From NCBI GenBank assembly GCA_030426725.1, contig JAUHXZ010000003.1, positions 1 to 64,000 on the forward strand: a stretch of DNA of 64,000 nucleotides, in the 5' to 3' direction. Below the pieces are notes generated by a model. That model saw only the letters and a program-made list of their open reading frames with translations. It did not search any database and was not told the DNA's origin. How positions within the stretch are numbered: position 1 is the stretch's first letter; every line of letters starts with the position of its first letter. This DNA comes from Actinomycetes bacterium. GTDB taxonomy: Bacteria > Actinomycetota > Actinomycetes > Propionibacteriales > Propionibacteriaceae. Positions 1 to 13,899 of the stretch are shown in pieces. The position numbers and the translations under genes are program-made.

Positions 1-231
1 GACAGAACCAAAAACTGGATCTATCAAAATCAATCTACTCAAAAGAAAAACCCAACAACCACCACACAAACGCGGCAGCCATCAGGCGACAGAACAAGAC
101 AACCACAAAACGCGGCCGCCCTGCACTAAAAAATTGGCATTGACTAGAAGTACGCTGTTGAGTTCTCAAGTTTCGGATGCACCCAAACCAGCAACCCCCG
201 AAGGAACCACCGCCCTGGAGCGACTCGACCA

Positions 232-260
232 ACCTTACCCATCCGTGACCCGCCGGTCAA
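232..260 (-). promoter_or_regulatory. Putative rRNA promoter (TTGACC-N17-TAAGGT), minus strand
   Basis: Plus-strand GGTCAA at 255-260 and ACCTTA at 232-237 with 17-nt spacer; followed on the minus strand by the leader motif GAGAACTCAACAGCG. Confidence 0.55.
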
Positions 261-354
261 ATCCTCGCGGATTCGAACCACACGATCAGGAGCGAGTTAA
301 TTCCCTATTGACTAGGGGCTTCATCGATCGGTACCGTTTTTGACGGCTCGATCG

Positions 355-383
355 AGCTTACTCGGTTCCCTGCGCCCCGTCAA
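355..383 (-). promoter_or_regulatory. Putative rRNA promoter (TTGACG-N17-TAAGCT), minus strand
   Basis: Plus-strand CGTCAA at 378-383 and AGCTTA at 355-360, spacer exactly 17 nt; tandem with the promoter at 232-260. Confidence 0.55.
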
Positions 384-659
384 ATCGACCGGGCCGGCTG
401 GTCACTGTTGAGTTGTTGGCGGCTGCCGGAGCAGCCTGATTGACACTACCCGGTTGGCGGCCCGAGTTCAACTCGGCGCTATCCCAGCTTGTCCTGGCCT
501 TGAGCGGGTTCCTTTCGAACGCACACTCGCCCTGACGTCGACTGTGAAGGGTGGTGGCTCCGGGCCCGTCCGATCACTCGTCCGGTACGCCTTGCGGAGC
601 GAGGGGAACTCTACACACGCCTGTGTGGTCCGGCAAGTTGGGGCGCCTAAGCTTGGGTT

Positions 660-1922
660 GTGAGGATTCGCGTTGTCGCGGCGTCGGTCGCAGTGGCTCT
701 CCTGGGTGCGTGTGCGCCCGCCGGTCTGAGTGTGCCTGGACATGGGACGACCTCCACGTCCTCCCCGACCTCCGCGCCGGAGGCGCCGCCCAAGTCGCCG
801 ACTGCACAGCCTCCGAGCCCTCCGGCCTCCCCGCCGTCGACCGTCCCATCGCCGATCGAACCGACGTCGGCCGCCAGCTCCTCGGCCGCGTTCTCCCCCC
901 GCAGCGTGTCGGTCAATGTGAGCGGGGATCTGCTGTGGCACAACACCCTGTGGCAGAGCGCTCGCCTGGACGCCTCGGGGTCCGGCGCACCGTTCGACTT
1001 CGCCCCACAGCTGGGTTGGCTGCGCGAGTACGTCTCGTCGGCGGACCTGTCGATCTGCCACTCGGAGGTCCCCTTCGCACCCACAGGCGGGCCCTACCGG
1101 AACTATCCGCAGTTCGCGGTTCCCCAGGAGATCGCACCGGCCATCGCGGCAACCGGGTGGGACCTGTGCACGACGGCGTCGAACCACTCCATGGACGCCG
1201 GGTGGCCCGGTCTGGTCCGCACCATCGAGGTGCACCGCGACGCTGGCCTCCTCACAGCCGGAACCTACGCAACGCGAGAGGCCGCGCAGACACCGGTGGT
1301 CTTCACCACCGGTGATGGCGTGAGGGTGGCCGTCATCAGCCAGACCTACGGACTCAACGGCCTCCCGAAGGCCGAGGGCCGGCCGTGGAGCGTCGAGTTC
1401 ATCGACGCCGAGCTCGCCGTGCACCAGGCCCGGGCGGCCCGCGAGGCCGGGGCGGACCTCGTTGTGGTACACATGCACGCCGGCGACGAGTACTCGACCT
1501 CCGTCAACCACCAGCAGCGGGATTTCGCCGAGACCGTCACCGCCTCCGGCGAGGTGGATCTCGTCTTCGGGCAGCACGCCCACGTCGTCCAGCCGATCGA
1601 CCGGGTCAACGGGACGTGGGTCGTCTACGGGACCGGTAACCTCATCGCAGCGAGCGGACCTGCACAGCCGCGCACCTACGACGGGTACATGGCGCAGGTG
1701 ACGTTCACCGAGCGGCCGGACGGCTCCTTCGAGGCGACTGCCGCCGAGTTCGCGCCGACGTTCATTCGGAAGCAGTCCGGTGGCAGCCCGGCGCGCGTGT
1801 ACCTCATCGCGGACGCCCTTGCGGCGGGGACCCGGTTGGCGGACGAGATGCGCGCGTCGGCGGAGCGCACCCGCACGACGGTGCGGTCCCTGGGGGTCGA
1901 GGGGCTGACGGAACGCGACTGA
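660..1922 (+). CDS. CapA-family (poly-gamma-glutamate capsule type metallophosphatase) lipoprotein
   Basis: GTG start; lipobox LLGAC; VSVNVSGDLLWHN, ASNHSMD, HMHAGDEY and FGQHAHVVQP motifs. Confidence 0.85.
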   Translation: MRIRVVAASVAVALLGACAPAGLSVPGHGTTSTSSPTSAPEAPPKSPTAQPPSPPASPPSTVPSPIEPTSAASSSAAFSPRSVSVNVSGDLLWHNTLWQSARLDASGSGAPFDFAPQLGWLREYVSSADLSICHSEVPFAPTGGPYRNYPQFAVPQEIAPAIAATGWDLCTTASNHSMDAGWPGLVRTIEVHRDAGLLTAGTYATREAAQTPVVFTTGDGVRVAVISQTYGLNGLPKAEGRPWSVEFIDAELAVHQARAAREAGADLVVVHMHAGDEYSTSVNHQQRDFAETVTASGEVDLVFGQHAHVVQPIDRVNGTWVVYGTGNLIAASGPAQPRTYDGYMAQVTFTERPDGSFEATAAEFAPTFIRKQSGGSPARVYLIADALAAGTRLADEMRASAERTRTTVRSLGVEGLTERD

Positions 1923-1925
1923 GCC

Positions 1926-3191
1926 TCAGCCGCGGATGAGACCGCCCACCGTCTTGCGCCCACGGCGCAGGACCGCGTACCGGCCGTGCAGAAGACTGCC
2001 CGAATCGAGCACGAGCTCCGGGTCGTCGACCTTCACGTTGTTGAGGTAGGCGCCGCCCTCCTTGATGGCGCGGCGGGCCGCCCCCTTTGAGTCGACGACG
2101 CCGGACAAGGCCAGGGCGTCGACCACCGTGACGTCCTCGTCCACGTGGGCGGCCCCCACTTCACGCAGCGCGCCCTCGAGCGCCGTGGGCGACAGTTCGC
2201 CCAGTTCACCGCGGCCGAACAACGCCCCCGCCGCGGCCACGGCCGCCTCACGTTCGGAGGTGCCGTGCACCAGATCCGTCACGTCGTCGGCCAGCGCCCG
2301 CTGGGCCTCCCGCCGGAACGGCGCCTCCGCGGTCTTGCGTTCGAGTTCCTCGATCTCCTCGCGGGGACGGAACGAGAACACCTTCAGGTAGTCGACGACC
2401 TTGGAGTCCTCCGCGTTGAGGAAGAACTGGTGGAACGCATAGGGCGAGGTCAGATCGGCGTCGAGCCACACGGTGCCCGACTCGGTCTTGCCGAACTTGG
2501 TGCCGTCGGCCTTGGTGAGCAGCGGCGTCGCCATGGCGTGCGCACGCCCCTGCTCGCTGCGTCGGATCAGCTCGACACCCGCCGTCAGGTTGCCCCACTG
2601 GTCCGAGCCGCCCGTCTGCAGGGTCACGCCGTAGCGGCGGTTCAGCTCCCGGAAGTCCATCGACTGCAGCAGGACGTAGGAGAACTCCGTGTAGGAGATG
2701 CCGCTCTCGAGGCGGCGGGCGACCACGTCGCGGGCGAGCATGCGGTTGACCGGGAAGTGCTTGCCGACGTCGCGGAGGAAGTCCAGCACCGACATGGTGC
2801 TGGTCCAGTCGTAGTTGTTCACCATCGTCGCCGCGTTCGCCCCGTCGAAGGACACGAACCGCTCAACCTGGGCGCGGATCTTATCCACCCAACCCGCGAC
2901 GGTGTCGGCGGAGTTCATGATCCGCTCGCCGGACTCCTTCGGGTCGCCGATGAGGCCCGTGGCGCCGCCGACCAGCATGTACGGCTCATGACCGGCGTCC
3001 TGCAGACGCCTGGCGAGCAGCAGCTGGACGAGGTTGCCGGTGTGGACGCTCTGGGCCGTCGGATCGAAGCCCACATAGAACCGCACCGGCCCCGCGTCCA
3101 TGTGCGCCGAGAGAGCGTCCGGATCGGTCGAGTGGGCGATGAGCCCACGCCAGCGGAGGTCGTCGAGGAGTGCGTTCACGCGGGTCAGCAT
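1926..3191 (-). CDS. tyrS: Tyrosyl-tRNA synthetase
   Basis: FYVGFDPTAQSVHTGNL, GGSDQWGN and KFGKTESG motifs; C-terminal S4-like domain. Confidence 0.97.
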   Translation of the reverse strand: MLTRVNALLDDLRWRGLIAHSTDPDALSAHMDAGPVRFYVGFDPTAQSVHTGNLVQLLLARRLQDAGHEPYMLVGGATGLIGDPKESGERIMNSADTVAGWVDKIRAQVERFVSFDGANAATMVNNYDWTSTMSVLDFLRDVGKHFPVNRMLARDVVARRLESGISYTEFSYVLLQSMDFRELNRRYGVTLQTGGSDQWGNLTAGVELIRRSEQGRAHAMATPLLTKADGTKFGKTESGTVWLDADLTSPYAFHQFFLNAEDSKVVDYLKVFSFRPREEIEELERKTAEAPFRREAQRALADDVTDLVHGTSEREAAVAAAGALFGRGELGELSPTALEGALREVGAAHVDEDVTVVDALALSGVVDSKGAARRAIKEGGAYLNNVKVDDPELVLDSGSLLHGRYAVLRRGRKTVGGLIRG

Positions 3192-3222
3192 AGCCCGGCC
3201 GGTGCCGGCCGGGCATCGGGCG

Positions 3223-5117
<1,895 letters not shown>

Positions 5118-5125
<8 letters not shown>

Positions 5126-6290
5126 GTCGGTCGAGCAGCCCCGGCAGCGCGGCGACGAACTCCTCCAGGTCCGCGGGGGTCGAGATCAGCGGAGGCGCGA
5201 GCCGGAGCACGGCCGGGCGGGGGGCGTTGATGACGAACCCCTCGTCGAGCGCGGCGTCCGCGATGGCCGCCGCGACGTCCTTCGTCAGGGTGACGCCGAG
5301 GAGCAGCCCCCGCCCCCGCACGCCGGTGATGAGCGGGTGCCGCAGATCGAGCACGGCCTGCGCGAGCCAGGCCCCCGTCGCCCGGGCGTTGTCCAGCACG
5401 CCGCCCTCGAGCGCGTCGAGGACCGCGTTCCCGGCGGCGGAGGCCACCGGGTTGCCGCCGAAGGTCGTGCCGTGCTGGCCGGGCTGAAGGAGGCCGGCGG
5501 CCGGACCGGATGCAAGGCAGGCGCCGACCGGGAAGCCGTTGCCGAGGCCCTTGGCCAGCGTGACCAGATCCGCGACCACGCCGTCGGCGCGGTGGGCGAG
5601 GTAGTCGCCGCACCGTCCGAGCCCGGTCTGCACCTCGTCGATCCAGAGCAGGGCCCCGGCGGCCGTGGTGATCTCCCGCGCAGCGGCGAGGAACCCGTCG
5701 GGCGCCGGGACGACGCCGTTCTCCCCCTGGATCGTCTCCACGATGACGGCGGCCGTGTTGCCGTCGACGGCCGCGGCGAGTGCCTCGACGTCGCCGAACG
5801 GCACGAAGGTGACCTCGCCGGGGAGCGGCTCGAACGGTTCGCGGTACTTCGCGTTGTGGGTGAGGGCGAGCGCGCCCATCGTCCGCCCGTGGAAGGAGCC
5901 CTCCATCGCGACGATCCCGGTCCGTCCGGTCAGCCGGGTGAGCTTGAAGGCGGCCTCGTTGGCCTCCGTGCCGGAGTTGGTGAAGAAGACCCGGGTCTCG
6001 TCCGCGCCGGTGAACGCGGCGAGCCGCTCGGCGAGCCGGATCTGCTGCTCGCTGGCGAAGAAGTTGGACACGTGGCCGAGGTGGCCGAGCTGCGCGGTGA
6101 TGGCCGCCGTGACGCCCGGATGGTTGTGACCGAGCGCGTTGACGGCCAGCCCGGAGAGAAGGTCGGTGTAGCGGTTGCCGTCCTCGTCGTACAGGTGCAC
6201 GCCGTCGCCGCGGGCGAACACGCGCTTCGGCGCACCGAAGGCGTTCATCATGACCGCCTGGTACCGCTGGGTGAGGTCTGCCTGGCTCAT
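5118..6290 (-). CDS. argD: Acetylornithine aminotransferase
   Basis: Class III aminotransferase: [41 protein letters not shown]. Confidence 0.95.
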
Positions 6291-7216
6291 GCGGGTGCTC
6301 CCTGCTGGGTCGGCTCGTAGGGGGCCTTGGTGACCATGGTGCCGATGCCCTCGTCGGTGAAGATCTCGAGGAGCAGGCAGTGCGGCACCCGGCCGTCGAT
6401 GACCGTCGATGAGGTCACGCCCCCCTCGACGGCCCGCACGCAGGCCTCCATCTTGGGGATCATGCCGGCGTCGAGGCTGGGCAGGAGTTCGTGTACCTCG
6501 GACGGGGTGATCTGCGTGATGATCGACTCCTCGTCCGGGTAGTTGGCGTACACCCCGGCCACGTTGGTGAGCATGACGAGCCGCTTGGCCCCGAGCGCGA
6601 CGGCGAGCGCGGCCGCGGCGGTGTCGCCGTTGACGTTGTGCACCTGGCCGTCGCGGTCGGGCGCGACGGTCGCGACGACGGGGATCCGTCCGGCGTCGAT
6701 GATGTCGAGGATGGACGACGGGTCGACCGACCGCACGTCGCCGACGAGCCCGAGGTCGATCTCCTCGTCGTCGACGACGAGACCGCGCCGCTTGGCGGTG
6801 AACAGGCCGCCGTCCTCACCTGACATGCCGACGGCGAACGGGCCGTGCTGATTGATGAGGTTCACCAGCTCCCGGCCCACCTGGCCCACGAGCACCATGC
6901 GGACGACGTCCATCGCCTCGGGGGTGGTGACCCGCAGTCCCCCGCGGAACTCGGAGGCGATGTCGAGGCGCTTGAGCATGGAGGAGATCTGCGGGCCTCC
7001 CCCGTGGACGACGACGGGCTTCACGCCGACGCGGCGGAGAAAGACGATGTCGTCGGCGAAGGCCTTCTTGAGGGCCTCGTCGGTCATGGCGTTGCCGCCG
7101 TACTTGATGACGACGGTCTCGCCGGCGTACTGCTCGAGCCACGGCAGTGCCTCGATGAGGGTGCCGGCCTTGGCGATCAGTTCGGGCTGCTTCTGGGTGC
7201 GGGTCTTGCTCATCAT
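6287..7216 (-). CDS. argB: Acetylglutamate kinase
   Basis: [36 protein letters not shown] motifs. Confidence 0.97.
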   Translation of the reverse strand: MMSKTRTQKQPELIAKAGTLIEALPWLEQYAGETVVIKYGGNAMTDEALKKAFADDIVFLRRVGVKPVVVHGGGPQISSMLKRLDIASEFRGGLRVTTPEAMDVVRMVLVGQVGRELVNLINQHGPFAVGMSGEDGGLFTAKRRGLVVDDEEIDLGLVGDVRSVDPSSILDIIDAGRIPVVATVAPDRDGQVHNVNGDTAAAALAVALGAKRLVMLTNVAGVYANYPDEESIITQITPSEVHELLPSLDAGMIPKMEACVRAVEGGVTSSTVIDGRVPHCLLLEIFTDEGIGTMVTKAPYEPTQQGAPA

Positions 7217-7246
7217 GGGAGTTCCTGGGGTCGGAGGGGCGCCGGT

Positions 7247-8410
7247 CTACGTCGAGTACTCGGCGTTCTCCTTGACGTAGTCGTAGGTGAGATCGTTGGT
7301 CAGGATGGTCGCCGTGTCCGTGCCGGCGTGGAGGTCGACGAGGACGTGGACCTCGCGCCCGGAGAGGTCCACCAGGTCGCGGTCGTCGCCGATCATGCCG
7401 CCGCGGCACACCATGACGCCGTTGAAGGAGACGTCGAGGTCGTCGGCGTCGAAGGCGGCGTCGGTGACGCCGATGGCGGACAGCACGCGCCCCCAGTTGG
7501 GGTCGTTGCCGAAGATGGCGCACTTGAACAGGTTCGAGCGGGCGATCTCGCGGCCGACGACCTCGGCGTCGCGTTCGGACGCCGCCCCGACGACCTCGAT
7601 GGCGATGACGTGGGAGGCACCCTCGGCGTCGTCGATGAGCTGTCGGGCGAGGCTCGTGCACACCTCGGTGAGCGCTTCCGTGAACTCGGCCACCGGGGGC
7701 GTGACTCCGGAGGCGCCGCTGGCCATGAGCAGCACCGTGTCGTTGGTGGACATGCAGCCGTCGGAGTCGGCCCGGTCGAAGGAGACGCGGGTGGCGGCGC
7801 GCAGCGCCCCGTCGAGGGACGCGGGGTCGACGTGTGCGTCGGTGGTGAGCACCACCAGCATGGTCGCCAGGCCGGGCGCGAGCATCCCGGCGCCCTTGGC
7901 CATGCCGCCGATCGACCAGCCGTCACGGGTGACGCCCGCCTGCTTCGGCACGCTGTCGGTGGTCATGATGGCCTGGGCGGCGGCCGGCCCGCCGTCGTCG
8001 GCGAGCGCGGAGCAGGCCTGGTCGACTCCCGGGAGCAGGAGGTCCATGGGCAGACGCAGGCCGATGAGCCCGGTGGAGCACACCGCCACGTTGTCGGTGA
8101 TGACGCCGAGGTCGGCGGCGACGCGGGAGGCGGTGGTCGCGGTGTCGGTGAACCCCTCGGGTCCCGTGCAGGCGTTGGCGCCGCCCGAGTTCAGCACGAC
8201 GGCCTGGAGCTGCCCATCGGAGACGGCCTGACGGGACCACTTGACCGGGGCCGCGTGGACGCGGTTGGAGGTGAACACCGCCGCGGCGGCCATGTCGGGG
8301 CCGAGGTTACGGACGACGGCGACGTCGGGCCGGCCGCTCGGCTTCAGCCCGGCGGTCACGCCTGAGGCGGTGAATCCGCTGGGGAGGGTCACTCCGGTCT
8401 CATGGGTCAT
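7247..8410 (-). CDS. argJ: Bifunctional glutamate N-acetyltransferase / ornithine acetyltransferase
   Basis: MATMLVVLTTDA self-cleavage region, SDGCMSTNDTV, GNDPNWGRVLSA; start at MTHETGVTLPSGF. Confidence 0.96.
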   Translation of the reverse strand: MTHETGVTLPSGFTASGVTAGLKPSGRPDVAVVRNLGPDMAAAAVFTSNRVHAAPVKWSRQAVSDGQLQAVVLNSGGANACTGPEGFTDTATTASRVAADLGVITDNVAVCSTGLIGLRLPMDLLLPGVDQACSALADDGGPAAAQAIMTTDSVPKQAGVTRDGWSIGGMAKGAGMLAPGLATMLVVLTTDAHVDPASLDGALRAATRVSFDRADSDGCMSTNDTVLLMASGASGVTPPVAEFTEALTEVCTSLARQLIDDAEGASHVIAIEVVGAASERDAEVVGREIARSNLFKCAIFGNDPNWGRVLSAIGVTDAAFDADDLDVSFNGVMVCRGGMIGDDRDLVDLSGREVHVLVDLHAGTDTATILTNDLTYDYVKENAEYST

Positions 8411-8417
8411 GTGCGGA

Positions 8418-8444
8418 AGTATTCCACCAAAGACATATTCATTC
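8418..8444. promoter_or_regulatory. Putative ARG box (ArgR operator) upstream of argJ
   Basis: agtattccaccaaagacatattcattc; shares TATTCC/TATTC half sites with the site upstream of argC. Confidence 0.5.
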
Positions 8445-8453
8445 AACCTGGCG

Positions 8454-10457
<2,004 letters not shown>

Positions 10458-10526
10458 GGGCCCCAGCCCGGACGTTCCGGACCCCGACCGGTAGGTTGAC
10501 GCGCATCCCCACCCGAGAGGATCGCC

Positions 10527-12005
10527 ATGTCAGACGTGACCTACCAGGTCATCTCGATGATCATCTACTTCATCGCGATGATCGCAATCGGCTTCTGGGC
10601 CTACAACCGCACCACCGACCTCAGCGACTACATGCTGGCCGGCCGCAAGCTCGGCCCGCTCGCCGCAGCGCTGTCCGCGGGCGCCTCGGACATGTCCGGC
10701 TGGCTGCTCATGGGGCTCCCCGGGGCCCTCTACCTCTCGGGCATGGTCGAGTTCTGGATCGCCATCGGCCTCACCGTGGGTGCCTGGCTCAACTGGCGGT
10801 ACGTCGCGCCGCGGCTCAGGGCCTACACCCAGGTCGCCGGGGACTCGATCACCATTCCCAGCTTCTTCGGCAACAGGCTCCGCGACTCGACGCACCTCCT
10901 GCGCGTGACCGCCGGGGTGATCATCCTGGTGTTCTTCACGTTCTACGTCTCCAGCGGCATGGTCGCGGGCGGCAAGTTCTTCAACGCCTCGTTCGGCGTG
11001 AACTACCAGCTCGGCATGATCGTGGTCGCGGGCATCGTCGTGCTGTACACGCTGTTCGGCGGCTTCCTCGCCGTCGCCTACACCGATCTCGTGCAGGGCC
11101 TGATGATGGTCACCGCCCTGGTCGCGGTCCCGGTCGCGGGAATGATCTACGTCGGCGGACCCGGCACGCTCTACGAGACCGTCACCACGCTCGACGCCCA
11201 CGCGTTCGCGCTCTGGGGCGCCACGACCACCGTGCTCGGGGTCGTCTCCTCGGTCGCCTGGGGCCTGGGCTACTTCGGCCAGCCGCACATCATCGTGCGC
11301 TTCATGGCCCTGAAATCCCCGCAGGAGGCCGTCCGCAGCCGACACATCGGCATCGGTTGGATGGTGCTGTCCTGCCTCGGCGCCGCGGGAACCGCCCTCG
11401 TCGGCATCGCGGTCTTCCAGCGTGACGAGACCCTGCTGGCGGACCCGGAGACCGTGTTCATCTCGCTGGGTCAGCTGCTGTTCCACCCGCTGGTCGCGGG
11501 GTTCATGCTGGCCGCCATCCTCGCCGCCATCATGTCGACCATCTCGTCGCAGCTGCTGGTCAGTGCCTCGGCTCTCGTCGAGGATCTCTACGTCGGCTTC
11601 ACCCGTCGCGCGCTCGGCGAGCGCGCGGGCGTAATGCTCGGTCGCGCGGCCGTGCTGCTGGTGTCGGTCGTGGCGGCGGCGATGGCCTGGGAGCAGAACG
11701 ACACCATTCTCGGCCTCGTCGCGTTCGCCTGGGCCGGCTTCGGAGCCGCGTTCGGGCCGACGGTGCTGCTCAGCCTCTACTGGCGGTGCCTGTCCGCCTG
11801 GGGTGCGCTGGCCGGCATGGTCGTCGGTGCCGTGACGGTGGCCGTGTGGGGAAGCCTCGAGGGCGGCCTCCTCGACCTCTACGAGATCCTGCCCGGGTTC
11901 GTGCTCAACCTGGTCGTCGCCGTCGTCGTGTCGCGGCTCACCTACCGGCCCGACCCGGAGATCGACGACGAGTTCGACCAGCAGGTCGGGCTGCTCACTG
12001 CCTGA
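10527..12005 (+). CDS. putP: Sodium/proline symporter (SSS family)
   Basis: LAGRKLGPLAAALSAGASDMSGWLLMGLPGALY signature; 13-TM SSS family. Confidence 0.92.
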   Translation: MSDVTYQVISMIIYFIAMIAIGFWAYNRTTDLSDYMLAGRKLGPLAAALSAGASDMSGWLLMGLPGALYLSGMVEFWIAIGLTVGAWLNWRYVAPRLRAYTQVAGDSITIPSFFGNRLRDSTHLLRVTAGVIILVFFTFYVSSGMVAGGKFFNASFGVNYQLGMIVVAGIVVLYTLFGGFLAVAYTDLVQGLMMVTALVAVPVAGMIYVGGPGTLYETVTTLDAHAFALWGATTTVLGVVSSVAWGLGYFGQPHIIVRFMALKSPQEAVRSRHIGIGWMVLSCLGAAGTALVGIAVFQRDETLLADPETVFISLGQLLFHPLVAGFMLAAILAAIMSTISSQLLVSASALVEDLYVGFTRRALGERAGVMLGRAAVLLVSVVAAAMAWEQNDTILGLVAFAWAGFGAAFGPTVLLSLYWRCLSAWGALAGMVVGAVTVAVWGSLEGGLLDLYEILPGFVLNLVVAVVVSRLTYRPDPEIDDEFDQQVGLLTA

Positions 12006-12008
12006 GCC

Positions 12009-13307
12009 TCAGCGGCGGGCGAACGGACCCCGGGGTGGCGCGGGCGTCACGACGGGGATGAAGCGCCACGCCCAGACCGCGGCGCCCCAGCACAGCGCCC
12101 CGACGACGGCCCCGGCCACGGTGATCGGCCAGGCGAGCGTGACCACCGCCACGAGCCCCGGCGCCAGCAACTGGCCCGTGCCGTTGACGCTCGTCCACCG
12201 GGCGAGGTGTCGGGTGCGGTGCTCCTCCGGCGACAGGTCGATACCCAGCGTCATGACGATGCCGGCACCGAAGCCGTTGCCGAGGGCGACGAGCGCCGCC
12301 GTCGCGACCAGGACCCCGAGGGCGGCGTCGCGGCTCATGTCGCCGCCGGGTGAGGCGAGCGACGCCAGCAGGACGTAGCCGCCCCCGGACAGCGCCAGGC
12401 AGGGCACCAGGACGGCGGTGCGGCCGTACCGGTCCATCAGGGTGCCGGCGGGGACGAACATGACGATCTCGATGACGGCGGCCACCGCGAACACCAGGGA
12501 GATCTCGGCGCCGTCGAGGCCGAGCATCGCGCCCATGAGGGGCAGGATGAGGGGCCGGGAGAACCGGGACATGGCCAGCGGCACCGTGACGAGCCCCGTC
12601 AACAGCATCGCCCGCGCCGCGGTCAGCGACGGCGCGTTGGGTGATCGCGCAGCCGGGAGGCGTCCGGCCGCCTGCCGCATGGTTGGGCGGATGCCCGCGT
12701 CGTCACCGGGCGCCATGTTGAGCGCGACCAGCAGCGTCGCGACGGCCATCGCGACGGCGTCGAGGCCGAGGACCCAGGCCTCGTTGCCGACGGCGATGAC
12801 CCCGGCGCCCAGGAGCGGTCCGAGCACCTGCCCGATGCGCATCATGCCCCCGAAGGTGCTCATGCCCCTGGCCCTGAGGTGGGGTGGCAGCCGGGTCCCC
12901 AGGTAGGCCTGCCGGCCGATGATCCACACCTCCCGCGCGAGGGCGGAGACGACGAGGGAGGCGATGAGCCCGAGGCGGTGCCATGTGGTCGCGTCCCCGT
13001 TGACGGCGTCGGCGACCAGCAGGAGCGTCGCGGTCTGGGTGAGCGTGACGACGATGCCGGTGACGATCATCGCCCGCCGCTCCCCCACCACCGTCATGAG
13101 CGCGCCCATCGGGATCGGACCGGCCACGCCGACCACACCCGCGATCATCGTGAGCGTCGCGGCGCCGGGGACGCTGAAGCCAAGGGCGAGCGCGATGAGC
13201 GGGATCACCGGAAGCGTCGCGGTCATCCCGATCGACTGGGAGAGGGTGGGCGCGTAGACGGGCCCGATGAGCGAGCGCAGCACGCTCCTGGGATCGCGGT
13301 CGGTCAT
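12009..13307 (-). CDS. MFS transporter
   Basis: About 12 TM segments; start at MTDRDPRSVLRSLIGPVYAPT. Confidence 0.8.
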   Translation of the reverse strand: MTDRDPRSVLRSLIGPVYAPTLSQSIGMTATLPVIPLIALALGFSVPGAATLTMIAGVVGVAGPIPMGALMTVVGERRAMIVTGIVVTLTQTATLLLVADAVNGDATTWHRLGLIASLVVSALAREVWIIGRQAYLGTRLPPHLRARGMSTFGGMMRIGQVLGPLLGAGVIAVGNEAWVLGLDAVAMAVATLLVALNMAPGDDAGIRPTMRQAAGRLPAARSPNAPSLTAARAMLLTGLVTVPLAMSRFSRPLILPLMGAMLGLDGAEISLVFAVAAVIEIVMFVPAGTLMDRYGRTAVLVPCLALSGGGYVLLASLASPGGDMSRDAALGVLVATAALVALGNGFGAGIVMTLGIDLSPEEHRTRHLARWTSVNGTGQLLAPGLVAVVTLAWPITVAGAVVGALCWGAAVWAWRFIPVVTPAPPRGPFARR

Positions 13308-13323
13308 GCTGCCAGTCGCCGGC

Positions 13324-13872
13324 TCAGGCGGCCTGGGTCTGGACGCCCCGCACGAGGAGCGTGACCCCCCAGGCGAAGTGGTCCTCGCCCGCGCGGTGCG
13401 CCGACTCCTCGATGACCCCCAACGCGACCATCTGGCTGGTCGTCTGCTCCTCGTTGACGTGTCCCAGCACGAAGTGCAGCAGGGCGGCCATCGTCGCGTC
13501 GGGCTCGGGCACCCCGCGGGCTTCGAGGATCGCGCGGCCACCTTCGCACGGGTCGACGGCGCCGAGTCCGAGGGCGTGGGCCGAGGCGACGAGTTCGGCG
13601 GCGTCGCGGTGGGCGAGCAGCGCCCGGCGCAGCCCCCCGGCCCAGGCGGTCAGCCACTCGGCTACGTTTGCGCCCGACGGGACCTCGACGGAGCGGAGGA
13701 TCTCGTCGGACACCGCCGCCAGCAGCGACTGCTTGTTCGGCACGTGGTAGTAGAGGGCCCCGGCCTGGACGCCCAACGCGTCTGCGACGCGCCGCATGGA
13801 CACGTCGGCCAGGCCGTACTCATCAAGGATCCTGATCCCCGCGTCGACGATCGCCTCACTGCTCAGCGCCAT
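13324..13872 (-). CDS. TetR/AcrR family transcriptional regulator
   Basis: N-terminal HTH: IVDAGIRILDEYGLADVSMRRVADALGVQAGALYYHVPNKQSLL; TetR_C-like. Confidence 0.88.
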   Translation of the reverse strand: MALSSEAIVDAGIRILDEYGLADVSMRRVADALGVQAGALYYHVPNKQSLLAAVSDEILRSVEVPSGANVAEWLTAWAGGLRRALLAHRDAAELVASAHALGLGAVDPCEGGRAILEARGVPEPDATMAALLHFVLGHVNEEQTTSQMVALGVIEESAHRAGEDHFAWGVTLLVRGVQTQAA

Positions 13873-13899
13873 GCCGCCCCCTCCCGGGGACGCCGCGCC

